From Owenia fusiformis (lineage: Eukaryota; Annelida; Polychaeta; Sabellida; Oweniidae): 64,000 nucleotides of DNA. A model generated the notes under the pieces. The model was not told where the DNA came from. It did not search any database and saw only the letters and a program-made list of their open reading frames with translations. Below are positions 26,401 to 35,500 of this stretch, piece by piece. Position 1 is the stretch's first letter. Each line of letters opens with the position of its first letter. The DNA lies in the NCBI GenBank assembly GCA_903813345.2, contig CAIIXF020000005.1, forward strand, positions 11,845,375 to 11,909,374. The letters are read 5' to 3'. The position numbers and the translations under genes are program-made.

Positions 26401-27631
26401 TGAAAAATTTCATCACTAGACTACTACTACTTCAATGACAAGCCTTACAACCATTGCCACAGTCATATAAGGCTTTAACATAACCACAGTCATGACAGGC
26501 CTTGCAAATGCAATATAATATATTATTCCATAATACTATTGTTTTCCCAGGGAAATATAAAGGAATAAAAATCGTATTACATGAAAAAAATCGTATTTTC
26601 ATATCGGCAATATCATATTACCTATGTTTTCAATAACGCCGTCCTTACATTACATACACGCAAAATATATCCCTTGGACCCGGAAATAAAAAGTGATTGC
26701 GTTTTATGGACGCAGTGCAAGCCAAACGCATACAATCAACTTTGGATGAATGATTTGATAAAGATCTTACCTTCAGTCTCTTTACTTCATCAGAATCCAC
26801 TAAATAATTGAAGGAAATTCTATTTCTAAAAGAAATAAAATTTTCTTTAGAAGTTTCCTTCCTGGAAGTTGATTTCTGATCGAAATAGTACGAGGCATGT
26901 GATAGGACAAAAATTTATCTAATACTCGATTTCCGAGCAGTAATCAGTACGAGTCCTACGATTGGCTGGTCAATTGGTCAAGTGCGATCTCATGATCATT
27001 ATTTGAGAATGCACGTGCCCAAGAAACTGAACCAAAAAATTGAACCTCGGGCAGATTGTCCCTAAACTAAACATGCTAAAGCAAAATCAATAGCAAATTG
27101 CTTTGAAATTTGCAAAGAAAATGTGTTTTAATAATGGAGGAAACTTTGAAATTATCCTCGCTTCAAGAAATCAAATATAACAATAGATTCAGACGGAGAT
27201 GTGTGCTGATGTTTCTCAAATCTATACATAGAGGTATATTTCATATTATTATGCCGTATTTACTGTGCATGTGACATAATGATTTACAATATTCACAATA
27301 CCAAGGCAGCTCAATCTTTTTACTCAAAGCCGGAATATAGAGAAGGCTTTGGACCGAAGTAACCCCTGGTAATAATTTTGTAGTAAACTTACTGAGTGAT
27401 TGACTGATTGCTTTGGTTACAGGTTGATGAGGATTTTCTTATCCTTGGAGATTCAGGTTTTTCTTCATCTCTTCCCCCTCCCACTTTATCCTCTGTTTCA
27501 ATATTCTGAAGAACCATATCCTGTAGTGATTTATGCTCCCCAGATTTCCCATCTCTTCCTTCATTTTCATTTTCAATTTGATTTTCTGAAATCAGTTCTT
27601 TCTGAGTATCATTGTGAGATTGATCCTCCAT
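14446..27631 (-). CDS. Glycerophosphocholine acyltransferase (GPC1/DUF2838 family)
   Basis: Nine exons in transcript order: 27631-27393, 26825-26771, 23622-23550, 20688-20528, 20189-20118, 19271-19110, 17996-17861, 15348-15227, 14641-14446. The family acylates glycerophosphocholine from acyl-CoA to give lysophosphatidylcholine, as an integral membrane enzyme. Diagnostic blocks are KNKWQFFLIDFCYFGN (19-20 kb side), NIPLFGVVFAYANGPLLWA, RNSLVFHSNDKMTSVYIHT and the C-terminal WNGASYYID; I match these to the plant and yeast proteins from family knowledge. The first 79 residues are charged and Ser-rich (cytosolic tail); about eight hydrophobic segments follow. All junction phases agree except exon 2 (ends phase 0) to exon 3 (needs two carried bases), so a short exon of 3n+2 nt is probably missed in 23623-26770. 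Expected length is just over 405 residues. Vertebrates lack the family as far as I know. Confidence 0.88.
15592..16628. mobile_element. Foldback element, about 430-bp inverted arms
   Basis: The left arm (15592-16024) and right arm (about 16197-16628) are imperfect inverses, separated by about 170 bp. Landmarks: CGCCCGGTGATCGTGAATAT on the left against ATTTTCACGATCACCGGGCG on the right, each followed inward by G-rich or C-rich tracts (GGGACGGAGGGGGGG / CCCCCCCTCCGTCCC). It lies in the last-but-one intron of the acyltransferase, so the pre-mRNA could form a long hairpin there. Confidence 0.88.
17385..17860 (-). repeat. 42-bp minisatellite carrying a 5' splice site in each unit
   Basis: About twelve 42-bp units lie immediately after acyltransferase exon 17996-17861. 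Each unit repeats the last coding bases of that exon (PFTGFILHS in the gene frame) plus what follows its donor. Units begin at about 17847, 17805, 17763 and so on downwards at 42-bp steps. Eight keep a GTAAGTAG donor; four (at 17805, 17679, 17553, 17427, exactly 126 bp apart) have ATAAGTAG or a similar non-GT form instead. This defines a 126-bp higher-order unit of three. The reading frame of the exon stays open through nearly the whole array, 14 residues per unit. One base is lost near 17390, shifting the final unit. Confidence 0.93.
17861..17996 (-). CDS. Acyltransferase exon whose 3' end was amplified into the minisatellite
   Basis: Acceptor TTCTTCCAG, then one base completing a Val codon, then VHWFPSSTSTYWYTDF and the hydrophobic LLFLYLVLLPFTGFILHS. 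The first available donor GTAAGTAG directly follows HS, in phase 0, joining to LLYAVLVHAII at 15348. The joined hydrophobic segment agrees with the family's late transmembrane region, which supports this donor as the ancestral one. Confidence 0.85.
20378..20482 (-). mobile_element. Short MITE copy of the ATGTCACCACC family, inverted
   Basis: About 105 bp. It starts ATGTCACCACC on the plus strand and, read on the minus strand, matches the 9770 left end through TGACATATTGTTATAGTCT and CATCTGTAACAAATGG. It lies in the acyltransferase intron between exons 20189 and 20528. Confidence 0.75.
21609..22126. mobile_element. MITE of about 0.5 kb with long TIRs
   Basis: TIRs of about 70 bp with few mismatches; the core match is AAAGGATCTAGTGCACTCTC on the left and its inverse on the right. 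No ORF. Intronic in the acyltransferase gene. Confidence 0.88.
22608..23177. mobile_element. 570-bp MITE, TIR CTATCACACCAAACTAGTTC
   Basis: The left end CTATCACACCAAACTAGTTC is exactly inverted at the right end. The interior is locally GC-richer with several CG-containing words (ACGAACGG, CGAACTTCATG) and partial internal inverted repeats. No transposase. Confidence 0.9.
23550..23622 (-). CDS. Acyltransferase exon 3 (phase anomaly upstream)
   Basis: Acceptor TATGTTCCAG, one base, then INKAIPNLKKQTQIVKAE and GNTFVQ, donor GTAATT, phase 0. Only the frame that needs two carried-over bases is open; the preceding exon found (26825-26771, NRISFNYLVDSDEVKRLK) ends in phase 0. Either a microexon lies between or exon 2 uses an unrecognised donor. 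Confidence 0.75.
23694..24107. mobile_element. 414-bp MITE with about 55-bp TIRs
   Basis: Left AGGGGAGGCATCAAAAGTTC and right GAACTTTTGATGCCTCCCCT are exact inverses, and the similarity continues through GATGTCGGAT and CTAAATAAATCTAG. It sits about 70 bp upstream, in transcript direction, of acyltransferase exon 23622-23550. Confidence 0.9.
24724..26364. mobile_element. 1.64-kb TIR element with 162-bp tandem core
   Basis: Starts ATGTCCCCACC and ends with the exact inverse GGTGGGGACAT. The core is a 162-bp array; near the right end is a short CGGACGGACG-type simple repeat. The organisation mirrors the 9770-11557 element and the ends differ by one base (ATGTCaCCACC versus ATGTCcCCACC). No transposase ORF. 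Confidence 0.88.
24811..25800. repeat. 162-bp tandem array, about 6-7 copies
   Basis: The word TCCAAAATGG recurs at 24811, 24973, 25136, 25297, 25459, 25621 and 25784, giving a steady 161-163 bp period. Units share CAAGACTTTACAGACAAGAT and CATACTAAGAATCATCCCTG. Confidence 0.95.
27393..27631 (-). CDS. Acyltransferase exon 1, start codon and cytosolic tail
   Basis: ATG at 27631-27629 opens a 79-codon stretch rich in Glu, Asp, Asn and Ser (MEDQSHNDTQKELIS and onwards), ending two bases into a codon at a CTCA/GTAAGT donor. The carried CA plus the first base A of exon 26825-26771 forms Gln, and the frame continues into NRISFNYLVDSDEVK. Charged N-terminal tails are normal for this family. An upstream non-coding exon cannot be excluded. 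Confidence 0.8.
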
Positions 27632-28372
27632 TTACACTCAAATAAATTACACCATTTTGTGAAATTGTATTCATTCGTATGATGTGGATTATATTTGGTA
27701 AGTTGTTGTCACGGCTATATACATTATTCAACGAATTCAAGTAAAAGTTTGCTGTACATTTTGTGATTTTTAGGAATATGTTTTCTACGCGACCTTGAAC
27801 TTTCAGGTAACAACGAGTGTAAAATGCAGATAACAGTTCGGTGTAAACTACGGATAATATTTCGAATACACGATCCGAAAGCTTCAGACGTACGTTTTCC
27901 CAGTTTTTTGATCGAATGGCACTGCTGATCTAAAAGCTAACAAGGGAGGGGGCCGATATTTCAAGTCAGATATTTCCCCCATACCAAAAACTGGCCCTAA
28001 TTTTTGAAAATAAAGCCCATTTTTGATAATTTGGCCATTTTTGATAATAAGCCCCAAAAAAGCCCAAGTGATGCTCAAAAAGGCCCACCAAATGAAGCCA
28101 TGGCGTAGAATAATGGAAATAACGTCACAAAACATGCGCGAAAATCAGCATTTTATGGTCCACAGATTTCAATGGAAAGCCTTATTCCCCCGCGGGGCCT
28201 TAAGGGAAATGGTCCTTGGAAAACTACTGACGATTTCAAATATGATAACTTCAAATTACTTTGAGAATATGAGATGAAAGATCAACCTTTTTTCTAAAAT
28301 TTAAGTAGTGTTTGACATTTCTCAATCTCCGAACGCTAACACTTTAAGACCCCTTAGACTCGCATGTGCGGT

Positions 28373-28808
28373 GGTCCTAATTATCGCACAGTCGTCCTAA
28401 TTATCGCACAGTTGTGTTTCAGATGTCATTTCACGATACTGTATACATTTCTCTGTTTATAACAGATACATAGGCTACATATGCTATAATCATTTTTCTA
28501 TCAGTTTCAGTGTAAAATATCAACAAAATATACATTATACACTTACTTTTCTGTTTTTATTTGGAGGGGGGGTCAAACTTTGTCAGACGAATTTCACTTC
28601 TTGTGCAATAGCATATAAGACAATAGCGGAAGTAAACTATTCTTAAAAAATGAAGAGATATTTCTAAATATATGAATAAATCATGAAGATTGGGAGTAAT
28701 GGTGTTGAACTGTTTTTCGTAACACTGGTTTAAAAGATGGTGGGTATATATTTTAGCTGTTTAGGACAATCGTGCGATAACTTTTAGGACCGTGCGATAA
28801 TTAGGACC
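28373..28808. mobile_element. 436-bp MITE, TIR GGTCCTAATTATCGCAC
   Basis: The 17-bp left end is exactly inverted at 28792-28808. A second subterminal copy (GTCCTAATTATCGCACAG) lies just inside the left end, and a variant (CGTGCGATAACTTTTAGGAC) just inside the right. No ORF. Confidence 0.9.
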
Positions 28809-29183
28809 TACTAGCCCTTATTCATAAACTTTAAAATTTAAATAACTTTTAAGCAAATGACTTCTTTTCTTAGAATTCAACGGATTCTTGTTAAAAATAT
28901 AGATACGGATATCTTGATATATAAAATAGCTGGATGTAACCGCCATTGCTCATTTTTGGGATAAATTGATGAGATCTCCCATTGTTTGAAAAAACGGCCA
29001 ATCGCCATCATTTCAAACCATTCGTTTATGATCAAATAATCTCTTATCGCTTAGGATTCATCAGATTCTAATGATGTTCGTATAACACCTGGTATAACAT
29101 GATAGAAACTCCCGTTTAAATTTTTGCTGAATAATCTATCCGGCGCCAAATTGGCTTAAAATTCGTGATCGAGATTCATCACT

Positions 29184-29357
29184 CCCGGTGTAAAAGGGTA
29201 AGTGGCCCTATCAAATTTTGGTCCTCCTCTCTATTGATTTATATGGTGACCTAATTACAATTATTTTCCTTATTATTTATACACAGTCAGGGCCAGTAAG
29301 GGCCATAAGGAAAGGGGACCATAATCCCCAGGGGACCATGATTTCTTTTACACCGGG
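29184..29357. mobile_element. 174-bp MITE, TIR CCCGGTGTAAAA
   Basis: Ends CCCGGTGTAAAA and TTTTACACCGGG. A second copy at 33906-34076 shares CTCTATTGATTTATATGGTG and CACAGTCAGGGCCAGTAAGG, which confirms a dispersed family. Confidence 0.92.
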
Positions 29358-30690
29358 ATTGACGCTATATTGCCGGATAAGCCTTAACCGTTAAAGGGAA
29401 AATACCAACAACTGTAAAGAAACCTAGCAAGAAAAGCAAACTCAAAGAGTAAACCTGTCATAAGAAAAATAGACCCTACAGTGTGTATCAAAAAACGCAA
29501 AAACATTGCAAAAATCACAAAACCAGTGATAGACGACATGAATTCCAGTTGGTTTACTATGAAGCCATGTATCTCATCTTTCCATTGATGTCATTTATTC
29601 ATATAGTCTATGACCACGGGCCACTGACTGACTGAGTGATTCCCTTTGAAGAATGGTGCAAAGTTTGCCCTGTACCAATTTTTCACATCGAACCACTACG
29701 ACAGAGAATTATCAATGCGGTTGCTGCTCTCTGCCATAATTATCAATGAGGTCTCTGCCATAACTGATTCAAAAAGCTTTGCGTGACATGGATGAGAGAC
29801 ATGATAGTGAGACAAGCCAATATTCATGTGCAGAGAAATAATGATAGGCCATTCTACACTCGCTGGACAGAATGTCAGTAGGCCCACAAATGCATTCACC
29901 TAGCTTCGGTTCGCGCTTTGTAGGCCTGACATTCTTCGTCCAGTTCGTGCTGAATTTCACCATATTGAATGGCCTATCATAAATATAAATTATAATAATA
30001 TTAATTATAAATAATTCACAACGGTCATCAGGAGAAAGCTATGGCTGGTTTTGATTCCTATTTCTCAACCATTAATGTCAAAGCCGGGATCCACTTCAAA
30101 AGGTGCTTTTTAATAAAATTTGAATTTTAAATTCTTTTAGACATTTGAAATATTCAGAGCCTGACAATATAACACTTCAATATTTTTGCCTAAAATTTAG
30201 TTTCCACCTTAATATATTAGTATTATATTTGTGTGATTCATTTTTTCCTTGCCAAGAAAAATGATATTGGCAATTCTGATGGGCTCTTCGGTAGGTACGC
30301 TTTTTCATCGCTATAACTGCGCCACTTTCCAGTAGAGGTAAGAGGAAGTCTGATAAACCAGAATGAAGTTTTTGGAAGAAACCCTTATAAGTTCTTGCTT
30401 CATTGTTATTATTTCGTTACGAGAGAGGGTACGAGAGAGATGCGCAACGTTTTTCCCTTTTGTTTTCACTTGATTTTATATTACAATGTATTTTCAATTT
30501 TAGGCGGGCAGAAGATATTAACCATGGAGTCATTAACAGAACCTAATCATGGATAATTATAAAAATTGTGCCATTTTTGCGCATTTACTTACGGTTTGCC
30601 TCCTATCACATACGCATGCCCATTCTGTCATTTCGTCCAGTTCTTCACTCCCAGGTAAACTTTCTATTCAAGGTAAAAACGCGGAACATA

Positions 30691-31594
30691 TACAGGGTGG
30701 TCCAAAAAAGTGAACCCCTGCAACAGGCTATATTTTCCTTAATACTTGCATGAATTGCCTCATATTATCACACGTTGTAGAGAAAGGTCTAAAATTTTCG
30801 AACACGTAAGTTATTCTTAAAACAGCTATCAGTTATGCCTTGGTCACATTTGCTCCCATTTTCACTACGGCGCCCGGCCGATTGAGTATTTTGTTCAAAA
30901 TCGAATACAATATTGAGCAAAACACTCAATCGGCCGGGCTCCGATGGATCGGAGCAAATGTGACCCAGGCATTAGAGATACAAGTTTAAAACCTTACCAT
31001 ATGACAAATGGGATACTATTTGAGCAGAAAACACATTTGCCCCCTGTGACCAGGAATCTGAGAAGCCCTTCATCAAATATCTTTAGAAAATCAAAAGAAA
31101 ATCTAATATTCAATGTTTTGAGCCGTAATTCATTAGAATTGGTCCATGATTAATGAAGATATTGACATTTCAATGATCGTATCGTATGTTGCGATTTCAC
31201 TTGGAAAAAATTTCATCTATGGAAACTTAGAACATTTCTTTGGATCATAATATCTTTGCACCTATCAGAATTAGGATGCTAGTTTTTACGCCATAATGTG
31301 CGTGATTCAAAACCAAAGTCAAAAAATATTAGTTCTTTAAGACTGCAGCTAAAAAAAATTGTAAGTGGAAGGGTGTTGAAGGGTTGAAGAATTGTGGATG
31401 TTGAAAATCATTTTATCCATTTTCAACTTAACATTTGGTTAGAACTTATAATTTCTGCAAATTGCAAGAGTTAGAAAAATGTAGAGTACCAACAAGACCT
31501 TCCTCTACAACATGTGAAAATATGAAAGGATTCCTGAAGGTAATAGGGGAAATATGGCCCGTTGCAGGGGTTCACTTTTTTGGACCACCCTGTA
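30691..31594. mobile_element. 904-bp Tc1/mariner-like MITE
   Basis: Starts TACAGGGTGGTCCAAAAAAG and ends with the inverse (TTTTTTGGACCACCCTGTA). TIR similarity extends about 100 bp. The CAGGGTG.TCCAAAA style and TA at both borders fit Tc1/mariner or related elements (family knowledge). A different MITE is nested at 30835-30972. Confidence 0.88.
30835..30972. mobile_element. 138-bp nested MITE of the GCGCCCGGCCGAT family
   Basis: Inverted ends ATGCCTTGGTCACATTTGCT and AGCAAATGTGACCCAGGCAT; the interior includes ACTACGGCGCCCGGCCGAT and TATTTTGTTCAAAATCG. The same words occur in the 1.3-kb element at 60074-61348, so this may be an internally deleted relative. Confidence 0.88.
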
Positions 31595-32209
31595 TGAATA
31601 ATTAAATTGAAGTGTGCATCCCGCTCCACCTCACTTGAAATAATAGGCGACATATCAACAACTATTAAAAACAAGAATTCTGTTAGTGTCAAGACGATCC
31701 GAAATGTTTTATTTGCATGAGATGAGATAGGTAATGTTTATGTTTATGACAATGACAAACAGTTTCACCAAATTTAATAAAACGTAAGTGTTCTCTTAAC
31801 ATAAGATGTAATTCCATGGTAACTGCCGTGTAGAAATGTCTCAGTAAAATGATTTAAAAGTGCGCGTAAACATTGATAATGAATGATTGCTATTATATGT
31901 TTTTTCAATAGGACGTCAAACAAAACCGAAAAAAAACATTCTCATGCATCAATATGATGTATTGCATTAAAAAATATGCCTACACATGATGAGTATGCAG
32001 TCACGTGGACGATTAGATCGACTTATACCAATCCTCCGAATTGGCAACTGCCCCTTTGACTTCAGGGGATAGTGATCGAAGGATAAACACATACGTAGCT
32101 GCGTGTGCGTAATGCCTCTCACGTAGAATCCAATTCAGGGAAAACTAGACGGCAAAATATCGGTGTATTCTATCCGGCAGATTTTGTCTTCAAATCTTTT
32201 AGAACTAAA

Positions 32210-32599
32210 ATGTTGAACTGCACTGTAACTGGTGGTGATATCGGCGATGTTGTAACGTTTGAATACTCGACGACTGATGAAAACTATGCTGAGAAGATGA
32301 TAAGCGATACATGCCTTGCTACCCGACAATGGTACATTTTCCTTTCGTCAAGTATGGCGTCTCTCTTTGTTGGACTATTGCTGCTTCTGATATACCAATT
32401 CATCGTGAAGATGTTAGATGTGCGTTTGAAGAGAATCCAACGGTTAAAGATGGTAGAGGCGCAATCAAAGGGAGACACATTGATAGGCGCTGGTGAAGAT
32501 TCTCTAACAGTCGGAATCGGGAGAGTAGGCGGTTTAGCTGAGGCTCAAGAACGAGTGAGAGCTTTGATAGCCGGCCATTCCCTTTTCGGAAAAATGTGG
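32210..32599 (+). CDS. Channel alternative first exon 1a (N-terminus, S0, S0-S1 linker)
   Basis: ATG at 32210 (A at -3). 130 residues: extracellular [13 protein letters not shown], then [19 protein letters not shown] leading into the S0 helix ([13 protein letters not shown]), a basic patch LKRIQRLK and [19 protein letters not shown] before a GTAAGA donor in phase 0. The frame is open upstream to about 32105 without an ATG. Aligns with exon 1b and with the Slo1 N-terminus (CLERRMWWAFLASS). Confidence 0.9.
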
Positions 32600-35500
32600 G
32601 TAAGAGAAGAACCGGCCTTTTATAGTTTATGTGTTTAACCTATCTGGTACTCATCAAAGCTTTTTTCAACAAGAAATACGCTTTCTAGAAAGGAACTTAT
32701 TGAAGGCCGTGCTTTGACAGTCCGAGAGTTAAATATGAACGTATTTTATATGAAATAAACACTTTGATAAAATTTATTACTCTTTAATATACAACTACGC
32801 GTAGTGAAATGAAAAGAAACATAACCATAGTAGTTCCTTTTGACTTTACATCACGTTTAAAAAAACATTACAACTTAACTTGGGAAAACATCCGTGCTTA
32901 ACGGGTAAAATAGAAACTCGAAATCATACAATGCCGTCATTAGTTACTTCAGTTTAGGATATGGATTCTAACACAAAACGTTTCTTACTCATAAAGATTT
33001 TTATATGGAATATATATTGCAAATTTTTCTTTTCGGCACTAGTGAAGCAGCTAATATTGCAAACATAAAACGTTTTTTCTTATGTTAATTTTTTATATAC
33101 ATTAATTTCATGAAACCTTTTAAGTAAGATATAAAGAAGGTAAAAGTGCAATGAAGGAACTGCTTAACATGGGTTAAGGATACGAGTTAAAAACTAGGAT
33201 GTGTACGTACATGAATAAAAAGCGGATTAAAAACTACTTATCTATCTCATCTGAAAGGATAAGATGAAGGGCTAACTTGGAGTAATCTTTGGTCATATGA
33301 AATACAGTCATTGGAAAAGGATCATCATTTGAAGCCATCAAAATGCGCGGTAACACAACGACACACCTTCCTGATTATTTAACTAAAGTAACTAGAGCTC
33401 TGAAGGTCACTGCTCCAAAGAACATTGACACTTCCGAAGGAACGACGATTATCAATAGAGAAATCACACTCAGTGAAAAGTGCCTCGAGACTAGAAAATG
33501 GCACTTTTTCTTAGCATCAAGTTTATCAACTCTAATATTAGGGGTTCTAATCTTAACTTTGTATAGATATATTATCCAGCACATTGAATATAGAATAAAA
33601 AGAACTCGTCGCATTAGTATTGTTCTGGAAGCAAAGGGCGAATCGGTTGCAACTACGCCATTGGAAATAGGCATAGGAAAGCATGGTATAATCGCAATTG
33701 CCCAAGAAAGAACCCGGGAGCTGATTCATGGCCATACTCTTTCTGGAAAAGTCTGGGTAAGAAAACCCTTGACCTTAACGAATTCTCAAATGTAACTAGG
33801 CGTACGCCCAGTACAATTAGAAATGTTTTGAGTCCGATATTTTAACATAAAATACGACGTCAGATACATGACATGACCCGTTTGCTTTTTTGTAATGTCA
33901 TTAAACCCGGTGTTAAATGGTAGCTGGTCCTATTAAATTTTGGTCCTACTCTCTATTGATTTATATGGTGACCTAATTACATTTTTTCCTTATTATTTGT
34001 ACACAGTCAGGGCCAGTAAGGGCCGTTAAAAAAGGGGACCATAATCCCTGGGGGACCATAATTTCTTTTACACCGGCGCTCAATCACATTTACGGTGGGT
34101 GTAGCTTCACAAAATCGATATAGAAAATCTAAATCGTAGTTGCTTATCCCTATTTGTATACTGTGTTATTCTCTCGATTTTGGGAAGCTACGGCTGCAGT
34201 ACGGTTGCCGTAGATCAAATGTGACCGAGCCATTAGAGTGCAAAATCTTTTTAATATGCTATATTAACAGTGAAGTGGCACATTAGGTTTTACATTTTAT
34301 TATTGATAGTGTGTCCTTTGTTCAGTCTACGTAACGGTGTTAAAAAAGATAATGAATATTGCACGTCTTTTGATTCCAGTCGGAATATTTTATGATTAAA
34401 AACTTTCTATTTGAAAAAATGGCGTGGAATTTTTTATTGAGAAATAGAAATACCAAAAAATCTCTTCGAAAATCTCGAAAATTAGTTTTAAAGTCATGAA
34501 AAACAGTGATGAATGATAAATACAAATTTTCAAACTGCATTGTCACTGCTACCCACCTAGTTACACAGACGTATCGTCAGTGTATCATGGATGAACTACT
34601 TCCGGGATTTGAATTTGGTAAGATATTTTTATTTCTCGATTTACATCACGATGTGGATTATAATTTGGCTCTAAGTTATGGGAGATAGTCTAGTTTGAGA
34701 ATATGTCGATGGTTCTAGGTTTGGTATGTTAACGAAGACGCATTTCACATATTTAGTCCCTCGCTTTTGTTACACTGACGATCGGCATTAATATTGGCAA
34801 TATTACACTGATATTGGTCGTTCGTCAGTGTAACAAAAGCGAGGGACTAAATACGTGAATTGTGTCGTCGTTAACATATTAAACCTAAAACCATCGACAC
34901 ATTCTCAAACAAGACTATCTTCCTTAACTTCGAGCCAAATTATTATCCACAACGTGACTTATAAGTAGGTGTAAATCGGGAAATAAAAAAATCTTACCGA
35001 AACCTAGTCCCGGAAGTAGTTACGCCATGATACACTGACGATACGTCTGTGTAACTAGGTGGGTAGCAGTGATTGTGCCTTAAAGCAATTAATGTTATCG
35101 CAATGGTCACTGGTCAACTGGTCCCCAAGACAACTTGACCACAAGTCAACTCAACCAACCAATCAAGCAACCAACCAAGCAACCAACAAACAAATTAACC
35201 CAAATACCTAACTAACAAACAAACAAACAATCAACCAAACAACCATTGATGTATATTGCTTGTATTGATGAGAGAAATAAAAAAATGAAGCTAGAAGTAT
35301 ACTTCTACACGAGCAGCCTCAAATAAAGGCGTTTCACTTTTTATTTCTTACGCATATGGAAGAAAGAGAATGAAACTGTTGAGAGTGCTTTGGGGCCACA
35401 CATAGGAAAGGAGATGGTGAAGACCAAGATTAATGGCAAATGGTTGCATCATAATAAGATGGTGTTCCTTTTAGAGACGATAGGATATAGTTATAGAATA

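Larger units (their letters stand above)
24519..26510. mobile_element. Outer inverted-repeat element around the ATGTCCCCACC element
   Basis: Left sequence CAATGGTTGCAAGGCCTGTC (repeated about every 65 bp between 24525 and 24690) reappears inverted at about 26430-26510 (CATGACAGGCCTTGCA). The two arms flank the 24724-26364 element, suggesting that one element inserted into another. Confidence 0.7.
27632..32209. other. Divergent intergenic region, 4.6 kb, with three or more MITEs
   Basis: Lies between the starts of the acyltransferase (-) and the channel (+). No coding exon was found. Besides the mobile elements listed separately, I see no clear core promoter. About 29360-30680 holds nothing recognised apart from AT-rich sequence. 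Confidence 0.5.
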
